From assembly GCA_021464245.1 (NCBI GenBank), contig JADCRB010000017.1, positions 1,585,427-1,649,426 of the forward strand: a stretch of DNA of 64,000 bases. The letters are read 5' to 3'. Origin of the DNA: Carallia brachiata. Lineage: Eukaryota > Streptophyta > Magnoliopsida > Malpighiales > Rhizophoraceae. The notes beneath the pieces were generated by a model. That model was given only the letters and a program-made list of their open reading frames with translations. It was not told where the DNA came from and did not search any database. This document shows positions 10,606 to 22,835 of the stretch, piece by piece (positions within the stretch are counted from its first letter, which is position 1; each line of letters opens with the position of its first letter). A program made the translations under genes and the position numbers.

Positions 10606-11668
10606 ATGCCAGAAGAAGTAGAGTATCGCTGTTTTATTGGGGGCCTTTCATGGTCTACATCGGATAGAGGCTTAAAAGAAGCATTCGAAAAGTTTGGTCA
10701 TCTTCTTGAGGCAAAGGTACTCAATTCTGTGATGTTTTGTTGGGTTCTTTTCTTTTTCATAAGCACTTTCTTGTGCTGATATGATCGTGCTGATATGATC
10801 ATCTATCCATCGACAGTTTAATGTAAGAATTTGGACCTTAGAGCTTAGAATGTGCCTTATTGGATTTTTCTCTGTTTTGTTATAGTGGCCAAACTTCAAA
10901 ACTTACTTTGCATCTCATTTACAGCAAGCTTTTCCATGAGGATGTTCCCAACTATTTGGTTTCTGCTTTTCTTCTCTTTAATGATGTTTGTTGGAATCTG
11001 GAGTCGGTGCCCCTTTTATCTCTATTTTTCGCTTGAGAGGTCGTTGGTATCTATCAAGAAGCAGAGGCTTCCGAATTGTGATAGACATAATAGAGAACAT
11101 GGTTTGAATGGTTTAGCTTTACTGGTCCTGAAAAGGATTTATGAGGTACTTTGTTATCTAGGTAGTCGTTGACAAGTTCTCTGGGCGCTCTCGCGGATTT
11201 GGGTTTGTCACCTTTGACGAGAAGAAAGCCATGGAAGATGCTATTGAAGAAATGAATGGCATGGATTTAGATGGCCGGAAGATTACTGTTGATAAAGCAC
11301 AGCCTCAACAAGGTTCAGGTAGAGATCATGATGGTGAGCGCAACCGTGACCGTGGCCATGATCGTGATCGGAATCGTGACTTTGGAGGTGGTTCTAGATC
11401 GGGTGGTGGAGAATGCTTCAAGTGTGGCAAGCCTGGACATTTTGCTAGGGAGTGTCCCGGTGAAGGGGCAAGAGGGGGCAGGTATGGTGGCAGAGATGAG
11501 AGGTATGGTGATGGTGGGGGCCGTTATGGTCCAGAAAGAAATGGAGATCGACCTGGCGGGCGTAATCGGGATTCTGGCAGTCGTGGAGCTCCAGGAGGTG
11601 ATCGATATAATCGTGATCGCTCCGGACCATATGAACGCCGTGGTGCAGGAGGCTTTCGTTCCGGATAG
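10606..11668 (+). CDS. RZ1A: glycine-rich RNA-binding protein with RRM and CCHC zinc knuckle (RZ-1A-like)
   Basis: Coding exons are 10606-10716 and 11162-11668, giving 205 aa. Start ATG 10606 reads [16 protein letters not shown]. An N-terminal RRM spans about residues 7-80, with RNP2 CFIGGL (9-14) and RNP1 RGFGFVTF (48-55). The single coding intron interrupts the RRM after EAK, the usual position in plant GRP genes. A CX2CX4HX4C knuckle, [14 protein letters not shown], lies at 122-135 (Cys122, Cys125, His130, Cys135), flanked by Arg/Asp/Gly-rich RD/RGG-like sequence. Plant RZ-1 proteins are nuclear RNA-binding proteins involved in splicing, RNA chaperoning and cold response. The length is close to that of Nicotiana RZ-1 and somewhat shorter than I recall for Arabidopsis RZ-1A. 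A 3'UTR intron is likely at 11686-11762. Paralogue assignment (1A rather than 1B/1C) rests on size and domain spacing. Confidence 0.93.
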
Positions 11669-11685
11669 ACTGATTTTAAGTCGTG

Positions 11686-11762
11686 GTAAGCTTTGTGACA
11701 GTGAAATTTGTGTTTTTTACTGTGGCATACTGCTATTGAATATGTTTATCTCCTATTTGCAG
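11686..11762 (+). other. probable 3'UTR intron of the RZ-1-like gene
   Basis: A good donor (tcgtg|gtaagc), 17 bases after the stop codon, pairs with tatttgcag ending at 11762 across 77 T-rich bases. Because it lies close to the stop it should not by itself trigger nonsense-mediated decay. Confidence 0.6.
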
Positions 11763-13860
11763 TCAACTAGCTGAAAGTGTTGGTGGACGTACGTTGATGC
11801 AGTCATGTAATCTTCGTAGTTGTCTCCCTGGATCAATCTATTACGTCAGTTTATCAAGTGTGAAACTTGGCACAAAGTATTCAGACTGTTTTTGTGTTCC
11901 TTTAATGATGACTTCGATATTTTGGTTCTGATGGATCTTGTGCTTGCTGGACATACACATTGAAGTTGGTTCTTATTCTCTTTGAGTGCCATTGTGCTGC
12001 TGGCTTTTTTGTGAATTTTGCATGGGCAGTTACAAGACCTTCATTAGTGCCTGCCCATTTGTTCCTTGACTTATCTGCATAGGCCATTGCAGTAATGGAA
12101 GGTGATTTGGTTTTTGAATGGGGATTTGGAGGACTTTAAGGGTTGCGTCAGTGGGAATCTGCTTCTTTCACCCTCGAAATGCAAGTCTTAAACATAAATG
12201 GCCATTTTGGTTAACCATGTTTTCAGTATCATACTAGTTATACAGGAGATAAGCGGGTAAAATTTTCCCCCCTTGTGCATGCTAATTTTTTTTTTATGGT
12301 TCATTCTTTATTAATTTTTTGTACCCTTTTGGCAGGATGCGTGGCTATTTATGGTCTTTTGGATATGTGATTAGATATCTTGTTGCTAATTGGACACCAG
12401 TTTTAACTTTTAATCTTGTAAATGACTTTTGCGGCACCACCAGCAGTCTGCAAGATAACTGAATATAAGCCACCCTCATGTTGTACATGGCATACCTATT
12501 GAAGATACAGAAGGTTTCCATTCTCATTTAATGTTGACAGGCTGCTTGGAAGCTCTGTATGAGTCTTGCAACTGCCATCCAGTCTTTTCCTCCTATGGGC
12601 ATAGTCATTCTTGGGTAGGGAACAATGTTTGCACCTTGTTTGTGTTGCTGAATGCAATCTCTGGCATCCAGATAAGGGGTTACTGTTTATTTCCATAGTG
12701 TTTAAGAAAAAATAAACACTCTCATCGGTTGCACGCCTATTATGTGATTATTCCGTTGACAAAACATAGACATCTGTGGTTACAATTGTGCAGTTCAAGC
12801 CAATGCCAGATTTTGCTCTTGGACTACATCCCTCCTAAACTTGCTTGCTTTGTGTATTTTTCTTTAGTTTCTTCCACCCAACTTGTTTATGGGCTTGCAA
12901 GTACCTTGAAAATTTGTTTCTGTTGTTTTTTTGCATAAGCCATGTTCTGCTTTGACAGCCAGAATCTCGATAACTAGCAAATTAGATGTACAGTTAGTTG
13001 ATTTATTTGTGAAAATTTACACAAATACTATTAAATTGTCACCTCGTTTCTGACTACGACACAAAGAATTCACCTCATGAAATCTCCTGCAAAACTGACA
13101 GACCTCAGATTTGAGGGGCCTGGGATTTTTGTTTGTTTTTTTTTGGGTATTTTTTTTGAAAAAATTGGGAAGATATGCTGAATTCCTTGTCCCATACGCT
13201 GTGTTTTGTGACCTATATATTGAATCTTTATTTTTCTTTTTCGAGCAAGGACCTATATTTTGAATCTTATTTGAGTTGAAAAGCAACGATGCTACTATTC
13301 ATGATTGTGTGCCTTCCAGTCCTGTCCCTGATCTTTGTTTTTTGGTCATAAGTATTATACAGTATCATTTGTTTACCTTTAACTGAATCAAGGTTGTTTA
13401 GATATAATGCAAATATGGATTCATCGTGTTTCAGTTTTTCTGCAACAGCTCAAGGTCTTGCAAGTACGTGGAAATTTTTGTTTCGGTTCATATCCTACAT
13501 TTATCTGTGTGTTTCCACATGTATGATCTTTTGGCTGTTAGTCGTTTGCTAGCAATCTGAGGCATGCTTATATCTATCTTTGTTTGTCATATAAAATTAG
13601 TTTGAGTTGATTCTCGAGTTGCAAGTTGGATTATTAAAAATAACTCAATTTGGAAGATCTCTCCTGATTGATGGAAGTTGCTAGTCAACCTTTTTGATGC
13701 TTTGTTTTTTGTTTGCACCCGAATCTGAAGTTTGATTTCGTTTGGTTGGTTTTTTAACTTTTGGTTTGGGAGAGGCGCTAATGTCAATGGATTTAAGCTA
13801 TTTGTTGGGTAGGGTGCGGATGTTGGCAACTTGAAAATAAGGCTTTAAGACTCGAACCGG
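11763..13860. other. 3'UTR and downstream flank of the RZ-1-like gene
   Basis: T-rich transcribed-looking DNA without a coding frame of note. The exact polyadenylation site is not clear. Frames such as those at 12345-12696 (minus) are low-scoring shadows. Confidence 0.5.
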
Positions 13861-15286
13861 TAAAAATCAGAAATTTATGCTATAATATTATATCTGATAT
13901 GTTCAATTATACGTATTTGTTATTTAACATAAGCATATCGTAATGCTAAAAGAGAATAAACATAATGTATCAATTAATGTACATAATTTAAGTGAAACAA
14001 ATTAAATGTATTCTATTTTGTGATTCATAGTTTCTGTTCTGAAGTAGTCTATATGTCTTCTTTTCTTAAAACGATATCTTGAAACAAGATGGTGTAGATT
14101 AAAATCAATGCAATATATAATTCTAAGTAATTTTATGTAAAATGTAACTAATTTTATTAGTAAAAATTTCCTTTCCTTTTTTTTTTTTTTAAAAAAAGCT
14201 CGATAATGGATAAAAAAGAATGCCTTTTGCTGGAGGATTTTGGGTGCTTGTTGAGCTGCACCGCCAAATGGTGGGAAGCGTTCCTAAGCCCAAAGTCAAA
14301 ACAAGTGAGAATGATAAGTATACACAGTGGAAAAAAACGCCGACAGGAGAACGTATGCCCGAATTTATTTTTTAATTATTGTGATATTTTTTACAATAAG
14401 AAAATAATAAAATATATATTTTTTTATAAAAAGTATTATAGTAGTTACAAAAATATGAGATTTAATTGTATTTAAATAAAATTGTAGGAGCAAATTTTCT
14501 TGGTGCCGTAATGGTACTCATAAATATGACTCAGTGGAACCCGCGTTCTTTCCTCACTCTCCAGGATGAGGCTAAGCTAGGGCAGAATTTGTACCATTTT
14601 TCTGTGCAAGTTACGGTTGAAATGGCCGGTTTGTATGACTAAATGGTTTTTGATGCTCAAAGGGTATGATTCCTAATTTTTTTTTTCCGGTCTAACCAGT
14701 GGTTCAGTCTGATTTTTAAAATCTTGCTTTAAAATTGGGTTACCGAATGACGGGTTGATCTGTTTAGGGTCATTGACGACAAAGAATGCAAGATAGACTC
14801 ATTCAATTTGTATTCAGATTTGTTCTCCTTTTGAAAGAACTTTTAATGATTACTATGCCATTGCAGTTTACTTTCTGCTGTGTTTCACGATGTTCTGCTA
14901 TTGGGCTAATCTTTGTTTCGTAAACTTTTTGGTCCATTAAACTTTCTTTTTTTTTTTTTTTTTGGTCATTATTAAACTTTCATTTTGATCACCAGTTAGC
15001 TTGAGTCTGCCATTACCTAATGAACCCATCAGTCTCGAATGACTTGGTTCCCCGGCTTATATAACGTAGTGTTGTTTCTTGAAGGCAGTTAATCTGGACT
15101 TCCGTGCATCTTAAAAATTTTTTCAATGAAACTTTTTACTATTTGGAATTATCTTGCTTCTAGGTGTCAAAATAAATACGATTAGAGCAGCCAACCCAAC
15201 GCGTGCTTGCTTTAAAAAGAAAATCATGGATCCTACCTAAAATAAATTGAAGTAGAAATGATCTGTAAGTTGAAATGTTAAACTTG
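13861..15286. other. intergenic DNA, no gene recognised
   Basis: AT-rich sequence with short poly-T tracts. A short + frame at 14206-14475 (MDKKECLLLEDFGC...) has no family signature. Confidence 0.5.
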
Positions 15287-16133
15287 GGGGCATTTGGTTC
15301 AAAAACTTTCAATTAAGTAATGAACATGGGTTTGGCCAAAAAAAAGAAAAAAAAAAAGAATGAAAATGGGAATGAGTGATTCTCATATTTAGTGTTTAAT
15401 ACAGAGTAATCTCGTTCACATTTCTTTACTAATAAGAATGAAATTCCCTCATATATAAGAATCACACATTCTCATACACACAAACACAGATATCTTTGAA
15501 AAACATGTGAACAATTACAAATATAATTGAATATATTATGATAAATACCAAAATAAATCTTATATGCAAAGTATAAATAAAATATATGTAATAATAATAA
15601 CAATAATATAATAATGATTTTAATAATAAGTGAATAAAATTATGCATTATAATGGCATTAAGCATTTAAAAATTAGGATAACAATTACATTACTTATTAT
15701 AATAATTATTATAATAAAAAAATTATATTTTTGGAAAATATTAATACAAAATACATACTAATAATAATAATAATTGTTATTATTAATAGATTATTATTAT
15801 TATTATTATTTATTCTAAATATTAGCATGAAATTCATATTATTAATATTATTACTACTACTACTACTAGATTGATATATTTACAATTTTATTTTGCTAGT
15901 AATTTTAATATCTTTAATTTTTAATCTTACACATTTTTTCATATGATAAATTTTTAATTTCCATTTATTTTTTAATTTTAATAATAATTTTCTTATATTA
16001 TATTTTATGTTGATTCCGAAAACATAATAAATCAAATATGTTTTAAAATTCATTATTTTATTTCCTATTTCACTTGATTCTCATTCTCATTCTCATTTTG
16101 ATTCTAATTATTAACCATAAACCAAACAGCCCC
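15287..16133. mobile_element. TIR-flanked AT-rich non-autonomous DNA transposon (putative)
   Basis: The left end GGGGCATTTGGTT and the reverse complement of the right end GGGGCTGTTTGGTT match. The similarity continues inward as matching blocks rich in gaatgaaaatgggaatgag on the left and ctcattctcattttgattc on the right. The 3-bp sequence TTG flanks both sides (15284-15286 and 16134-16136). The 847-bp interior is very AT-rich, holds TAA/ATT simple repeats (15590-15860) and encodes nothing. GGGGCTGTTTGGTT-like ends are typical of plant PIF/Harbinger or hAT derivatives. A 3-bp duplication favours the former, although TTG is not the canonical TWA. Confidence 0.6.
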
Positions 16134-16504
16134 TTGTTTGACTTGCAACCAACTTTTTTCTTCTTTTTGAAAGAAAGTAAAAGATTTTAGTATTTAAACA
16201 ATAAATTTTAAGTATGAAAAACATAATTTTCATTATTTTTGAGAAGAAAAATAAATATATTAGTTAATATTTTCTCATATTTTTACACATTATCTCGTTT
16301 GTATATACATAAGCATTTACATATTACATATGCACACTACTTTGTTTTTATCCATTGTATAAACACATATATTACAGTTAATTTATGTAAATTTTCATTG
16401 ATTATATGTATTTAATCATTTCATTTTAATATTAGACTACTAAATAAACATAATATACTTTTACCAATTCTAATATAGGACTAAATATAAAAAAAAAAAA
16501 AAGG

Positions 16505-16636
16505 CACCACTATATAGATCATATTACTGCATAACTATATATGAACCAATAAGGTTATATGTATTCAATCATTTCATTTGAATTGAGTCATCTAACGACT
16601 CATATTACTGCATTCTCACATATGATCCAATAAGGT
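16505..16636 (+). repeat. imperfect direct repeat
   Basis: Two blocks, catattactgcataac...ccaataaggtta and catattactgcattct...ccaataaggttg, are about 80 bases apart. The block atgtat-caatcatttcattt between them also recurs upstream near 16405. This is a small local duplication in AT-rich DNA. Confidence 0.55.
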
Positions 16637-17059
16637 TGTGCTCTCTAGAATTTCCAGTAAAAAATTAGTGAAAACTAAAAATTAAGCGAGTCAATTCTAA
16701 ACCGAAAACAATTCGAATTTTACAAACCCAAAAGCAATTTGACCAAAAAATAACTTGAATTTGAAATAATTGACTCCAATCTACCCAACTAGACTAGTTT
16801 GACACCCCTACTTGCATCATTCAATCCCTAAATAAATTAGTTTTGTGTTCTTCAATAGACTAATTAGTAGTTAAAAATTAAATTTTTATTTTAGAGGTTC
16901 TAAAGTTATAATCTTGTAAAAGACACATGAACTGTTACAAGTTATAATAAAAAATAATAGGACTTTAACACAAGGCGACCCACTTTACATTTCTGCGCGT
17001 ATACCTATGATATATCTAGACATAACTAATAGCATATGGCAACTCTATGGTAAAAATTG

Positions 17060-17310
17060 GAAAAGGGCTCTATTACATGGCCAAACAAATTTTTTCTATT
17101 GTGTCCACATGAATTTTTTTTGTGCAACCAGAAGTATTTTTTGTGCAACTAAGAGCAGAAAATGTGCAACAAAAAAATAGTAATATTTTTTGTATCACTT
17201 TTTATCATTGTGGTTGCACAAAATACCCTTATGGTTGCACAAAAAAAATTGCGTGTGGAGACAGTAGGGAAAATTTGTTTGGCCATAAACATTTTCCCAT
17301 TGGAAAAAAC
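17060..17310. mobile_element. foldback MITE-like hairpin element
   Basis: The arm at 17079-17129 (starting GGCCAAACAAATTTTTTC, ending GTGCAACC) is a near-perfect inverted copy of 17233-17284, over about 51 bases with roughly six mismatches and a small gap. Further, weaker pairing extends outward. The loop of about 100 bases contains additional gtgcaac/gttgcac inverted motifs. No protein is encoded. The outermost termini and target duplication are not certain. Confidence 0.75.
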
Positions 17311-18082
17311 ATTGTGCAAGAATGGTTCTTAGTATAGGAATAAAAATTGCAATCGTAAGACTTTTTCTAACAATGTTTTATTAAGTAACATGAACATTAC
17401 GTACATTAAGGGACTTTCATTTTTTTTCGATTCTACATATTCACAGGTAGAGTTTCCATACATATGATACATTAAGTTAATGCTTTTTTGGATATGTGAT
17501 GAGTGAGATTTGAACAAGGTGTTAGGCCTCAATTTCAATCATTAGATTAATAATTTAGCCTAGTTTTGGTATGGTAAGCATGTGGTGTATCTCCACCTCA
17601 ACATTATTGTAATTCCTTTTTATTTCAAGCCTCTTAGTGGGTGGTCTGCCTTTAATTAATTGGACTGTAAAGCTAGAATACTGAGTGCAATGATAAAGCA
17701 GAACGTTTTAAAATTATTAGTTGTTTTTATAGCAAATTAGGTTGCATTAACGGCTGATTGCGGATGACAGGCTTCTGAGTACTAATTATAGTTTACTAAT
17801 TAATCAGGTACAAACATAACACTAAATAAAGAAATTCCAAATAGGATGACAACCAAAGCATTCCCCTGAAAATATTCCAAGCCGTAGAGAGAATCCCGCT
17901 ACCACAAAAGCTAAACGGACTACTGTCTATAAAAACCTGAGAGGAGGCAAAATTGTTGGTCACATCCCAAGTTTCTGAGCTCCTAAGCATTGTCGTCTTT
18001 GTCTTTTTTGGTGATCTCTTCTTCAACCTTTCTCGCACCAATCAAAAGCGGAGAGCGGGTGCGGGTTGAACATCAACTTAAC
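17311..18082 (+). promoter_or_regulatory. upstream region and leader of the acylated small-protein gene
   Basis: The flank between the MITE and the ATG at 18083 has a pyrimidine-rich stretch at 17990-18040 (gtcttttttggtgatctcttcttc) that looks like a plant transcript leader. I could not fix the TATA box or the start site. Confidence 0.35.
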
Positions 18083-18526
18083 ATGGGTGCCTGTGCTAGT
18101 ACACCAAAGGGTTTGAAGGAGGAGGCCGCAGGAGCCCCTGCACCTGAGCCCGCCAAGGAGGAGGTTGTCGAAGCGCAGCAGAGCAATGAGGAGGTGAAGG
18201 TTGAAGAGCCAACCAAAGAGGAACATAAGGTTTGTAGATGACATGACATGAGACAGACGAGAAGTAGTCATAAAAATATGTTCATTACGTTGCAGGGTCT
18301 TCATGATATTACATATGTTCAGTTATATATATTGCATAGATATTCATTTAATTTATTCATCGTGAATTGGCAGCCTGAGGAGAAGGAGGAAGCTTCTGAG
18401 GAAAAGAAGACCAAAGAAGTAGAAGCCACTCCTGCAGAGCCAAAGGTTGAAACTGCTGAGCCGCCAAAGGAGAAGGAGGAAGTCAAGGAATCCCAGGAGA
18501 AGCCTGCAGAAGCAATCAAGAATTAG
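18083..18526 (+). CDS. small Glu/Lys-rich protein with N-terminal acylation signature (unknown function)
   Basis: Two coding exons, 18083-18229 and 18374-18526, join in phase 0 across a GT-AG intron (aag|gtttgt ... ggcag|cct) to give 99 aa. The start MGACASTPKG carries Gly2 and Cys4 with Ser6, matching the plant N-myristoylation consensus (MGxxxS/T) followed by a palmitoylatable Cys; membrane anchoring is inferred. The rest is low-complexity Glu, Lys, Pro and Ala, with repeats such as EEVKVEEP, KEKEEVKE and PAEPKVETAEPPKE, and is predicted to be disordered. No catalytic domain is present. Similar short acylated acidic proteins exist in plants without assigned function. The intron precisely separates two halves of similar composition, and the ATG is the only one giving the acylation signature. 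Confidence 0.82.
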
Positions 18527-19739
18527 GGGCGCTCGTTGAGCATCAATGGCCCAGTACAAGGGTTGAAAATAAGGGAATAATGCCTGTTTAGTCCGGGACT
18601 GTCTTGTCTGGTCTGGTCTGGTCTGGTAGATGGGGGAATCTTTGGTGTGGAACTTGAGATATTAATTTTTAGTTATTGGGCTGGTTCGTAGCTAATCCTG
18701 TTTCTCAATTCAAGTGTATGCATGTTATAATTCCTTAATTTTTTGTTAATGCATTGTTCTTGATGTTCTTCTGGTACTTGACAGACTGCTTTGCTTTTTT
18801 TTTTTTTTTTTTTGGAAAACCCGATTCTGGTTTATGGAAACATAGTGCAAAATCTACGCAAAATGACAAGTAATCTGATAGTTTAGACACGGTCCTGCAA
18901 TGCCTGGGAATTCCCAATTGCCAGACTCGGCATGAAAACAGAAAAATTAATATATAATTGACTCGGTTTATATACATGATGACTTTAATCTGCGCTAGCT
19001 TAGCTTTGAGATGCATGCAACCACTGTCCCTGTCTTCTGGCTTTCTGCAAAACTGATCATATCTTGTAGGGGTAGACTGACCAAGGGGGTGCTAATCTTT
19101 AGGTGTCCCATAAGCTTGTAATATCGAAGCACACATTTGAAAACAAATTTAGTCGAGTCAACATGAATCAATTTTCAACGCATGGTTGTCCAAAATCAAC
19201 TAGCGTATAAACGGTGTAGCCTGATCATCATCATCAACAAGCATTCGAATGAAGAGCCTGGAATTGAGGAGGAACGTCCATTAGTTACTCATTCTCCTAC
19301 CTTCTATCGGTTCACACAGTTACAGACATCGAGATTCACAAATAAATTCTGTACCACCCAAGCTACTCTATACCTGGTGGCACTGGTTGGATATATCGAT
19401 AGATTACAACGCCTATAATTTAATCTAGTATTGTCGATTAATTATTACTCAACAATCCACGGTCAAAAATGAAACTACAACTCTATATAAAAGAATATAT
19501 CTTGAATTAATGGTAGGCTTATAAAAGTTATATTATAATTTTGGATTAATATGCACATAAATTTGCAACTTTACAATTTTTTTAAGAAATCTGATCTAAT
19601 CTTTGAAAAATAATAATTGAGTAAATTTTAAACTTTTTTTAATAAATTTAGCTAGCCACCAACTTGAGGAGACAAAAACATGTCATGTTGACATGTGAAA
19701 GGCGCTTAAGTGGACTAATGACAAGATTTTTGTTGTCAA
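18527..19739. other. 3'UTR and flank of the small-protein gene
   Basis: A tctgg pentamer repeat (about 18602-18627) lies in the 3'UTR, and a poly-T run in the flank at 18797-18814. No gene was recognised to 19739. A + frame at 19182-19418 has no supporting signature. Confidence 0.55.
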
Positions 19740-22700
19740 AAAGAGGGCTTATAGCCAATTAAAGCACAACATCCTCAAGAAGAGGACCCTCGTGGCCAAG
19801 CCACTCTTAATACAATCTTGCTGTAACAAGGAAACTACCCCCTAGGAGGTTGAGTGACTCGGTTCAAGCCCCATGGTAAAGACGAAGCCCACGTTGCCAT
19901 CCAATCCGCCGCTCTGTTGGCCTCACGATAAATATGCACCACCTTCGTAAACCACTCACGTTGAAGCAATCTACTGCAGCTTTGGACTAAGTTAAAATGG
20001 GGATGAGATAGGGGCACACCCTTTTCCAAACACAAAATTGCCACTTGAGAGTCAGATTCCAGTTGAACTTTCCTATAACCACATTGCCAAGCTAATTGCA
20101 ACCCACACTATAAATGTCCCAAAGCTCCGCAACGAAGACTAAACAATGGCCAATATGGAAACCAAAGCCCATCAACCACTTCTCGCAAGCATCCCTCACA
20201 ACTCCTCCTGCAGTTGCCAAATTGCCATTTTCCTTGACAGTGCCATCCGTGTTAACTGTAACCTAATCATCAAGTGGAGGAGACCATGCTATCAAACCCC
20301 GAGGCACCACAGGCTTTGGGGTTACAACTGAGTCCTCCTTAGCACACTCACTGACCAATTTCAAGATAAAGGTACTAGAATAAGAAGGAACAGATTTACC
20401 CCCAATAGCTTGTTTATTTCGCCATTTCCAAATCCACTAACAGGAGAATGCAAAGGCTGCCGGCCAATCCTTAATACTCATTCTTCCAAACTGCCCCAAA
20501 TGGTTAGACAACTGCCAGTTAGAAGGGGACAAAACAACAAAAACTGGCTTTTAGCAGCAGGTGCCAGCAAAGCATTCCACAAACACGAAGCTCAACAACA
20601 ATCTCTCAATAGATGAAGGAAAGTTTCATCATAAGCCCTGCAGGTGGAACACAGCAGATTATCACCAAAACCTCTATGAAACTGCTCCACATTCACCAAT
20701 AGCTTCACATGAGACAATTGCCATACAAAGCATCGCACCTGTTTTGGAACTCTCAAACTTTCATAGACCAAGTAACCTTCTATCCCAGTCATATATAGGA
20801 CCACGAGGAAGAGCCACACTGTAAGCTCCTTTAACAGAGAAACGACCATCTGTCGAGCCACTCCAAGATAATACATCAGAATTATGAGGGCTAACCTGTA
20901 TCGATACTGCAACCAAAGCCTGCATGCTATCACCTGGTAACCAACTAGAAAACTCTGTCCAATTCCAATTGACCCCACCCACCCAATAGTCACACACCAA
21001 CTTCATAGCAATATCAAGGGAAATGGGAACTAAAGCCACTTCCTCTAAAGGTCTATCAAATGGCCATTTATCCTTCCAAAACTGAATTGTGCATCCATTA
21101 CCAACCCTTCATCTACTTTTCGATTCCAGAATATCTTTGGCCTGCACCATACCTCGCCACACTGCAGACGCCCTGGCCCGGAACTGAATGCATAGCATTG
21201 TTTGCTACTCTAGCCTGCCGGACCCGCAACCCCCCATCCTACTTTGCAGCCGAAACTACCTTCCAGTTCACCATGTGCACTCTCTTTTTCTGTTCAATTA
21301 TCTCTCCACCAAAAACATCTATTCAACTTGTCCAATTTCTCACAAACTGCTGTCGGGAGAGGAACAGATTCCATAGCATAGGTCGGCATTGCTGAAGTAA
21401 CTGAGTTGACTAAAGTAAGTCGTCCAGCAAAAGATAATTATTGCGACTTCCAACCAGCTAACCAAGATTGCACTCGTGACAGAAGGTCGGTATAATGGAT
21501 GATGGTGGGCATCCCCAAGTACTTTCTTAGATCCTCAGTCAATTGAATACCAAAGCCACCACTTAATTGCCGAGCCATCCCCTTTTGGACATTCTTGGAC
21601 ACCAAAATCCTAGACTTTGCCAAATTAATACTTTGCCATGACTCATGGCAGAAAGTGTCCAAACATCCCTTAATTACTTCAAACTAATCCCTAGAAGCTT
21701 CAACAAACAACACCACGTCATCTGCAAAAGACAAGTGTGATGTATACTAGCCTCCACCGCCCTTGAGCCATGGCTCGAGAAATAACATGAGAAAGACACT
21801 TCATACAAAAAACAAAAAGATGGGGAGATAACAGATCCCCTTGCCGAACCCCCCTCCATAGTGCAAAGGCATCCGTTAACTCACCATTCCAAAGTACTTG
21901 CATAGTCGGGGAAGTGACATAGTCCATAATAAGTCCAGTCAAGCCATCTGATAAACCAAGCTCCTCTAAAGTACTTTGGATAAAACTCCACTGCAACCAA
22001 TCATAAGCCTTCTCCAAATCCAATTTCAGCACCATAATGCCTTTCTTGCGTTTCAAACTCTACATAGTGTGCAACATTTCCTGCAAAACAACAATGTTGC
22101 CCACAATATGACGGCCATGCACAAAACTAACTTGGTTAAGCGCAACCCATTGAGGCAATAAAGGCTTCAATCTATGGACAATGGCTTTGGTTATTATCTT
22201 ATAAGAGATATTACACAGGCTTATTGGGCGAAAATCCATCACTCTTTCCGGGGAGCTACACTTAGCAATCAGCCCAGGTAGAGCTCTATTAAGGTCCAAC
22301 GGTAACGGTTGGCCATTAAGAATAGCCAGCCAAAAATAACAAATGGAGCTGCTAACAATTTTCCACGTCTTTTGAAAATAGACTGCTTGAAAACCATGTA
22401 TGCTAGGGACCTTGAACGGAGCCACCTCAAACAACGTTTTCTTTACATCTTGCTCTTTAAGCTTTGCTTGTAAACAAGTCCTAGCCTGCAGATTTAGTTC
22501 GGGAAACACCCTTTAGGCACCACACCCCCTCCTGACACATCATCCTCCGAAAAAAGTTTTTGAAAGTAACTACAAACTAAAGACTTTAGCTCTTGCTCCT
22601 CCTATGCCGACCTTCCATCCTCCCTTTTCAAAGCCTCAATCCGATTCCTCTTCCGACAGACCACAGTGGATGTATGAAAGAACCGGATATTCTGATCCCC

Positions 22701-22795
22701 ATCCTTACTTATTTGAACAGGCTTGTTTCCTAAATAAAGAGTCTCGTTGCATTCAACTATGGCGCGACCTTATTTGCAATCTGAAAAGTAATTAG
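19740..22795 (-). mobile_element. 5'-truncated L1-type LINE, antisense
   Basis: Read on the minus strand from 22795, the element begins inside ORF2 just before the reverse transcriptase and runs to a C-terminal RNase H at 19835. The 5' endonuclease and ORF1 are absent, the usual result of incomplete reverse transcription. The 3' end is placed near 19740 because similarity fades there; no clear poly-A (poly-T on +) or target duplication was seen. It differs substantially from the LINE at 35-41 kb and is a separate subfamily or much older. Confidence 0.82.
19835..22790 (-). pseudogene. LINE ORF2 fragment: reverse transcriptase, zf-RVT, RNase H
   Basis: Fragments on the minus strand, in order: 22509-22060 carries the RT fingers (FRPISLCNISYKIITK); 22056-21718 carries LKLDLEKAYDWLQW and RQGDLLSPHLF. 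The FADD catalytic motif is intact at 21728-21717 but in another frame. 21662-21438 has the thumb (KYLGMPTIIHYTD...AGWKSQ). 21039-20592 contains the zf-RVT segment (FVWQLSHVKLLVNVEQFHRG, LLCSTCRAYDETFLHLLRDC). 20101-19835 is the RNase H C-terminal half (LESDSQVAI, REANRAADWMATWA). Several frameshifts and stops separate these pieces, so no functional protein is possible. Confidence 0.85.
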
Positions 22796-22835
22796 CCATT
22801 TAAGTATTTTCAAAAAGAAAAATATCAATATCTTG

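Noticed and set aside
11271..11774. 167-codon frame overlapping the RZ-1-like gene in another frame
   Set aside because: It is a shadow frame of the glycine/arginine-rich exon; the RRM and knuckle are in the annotated frame.
14206..14475. 89-codon + frame MDKKECLLLEDFGC
   Set aside because: The C-terminal half is poly-AT translation and the N-terminal half has no family signature.
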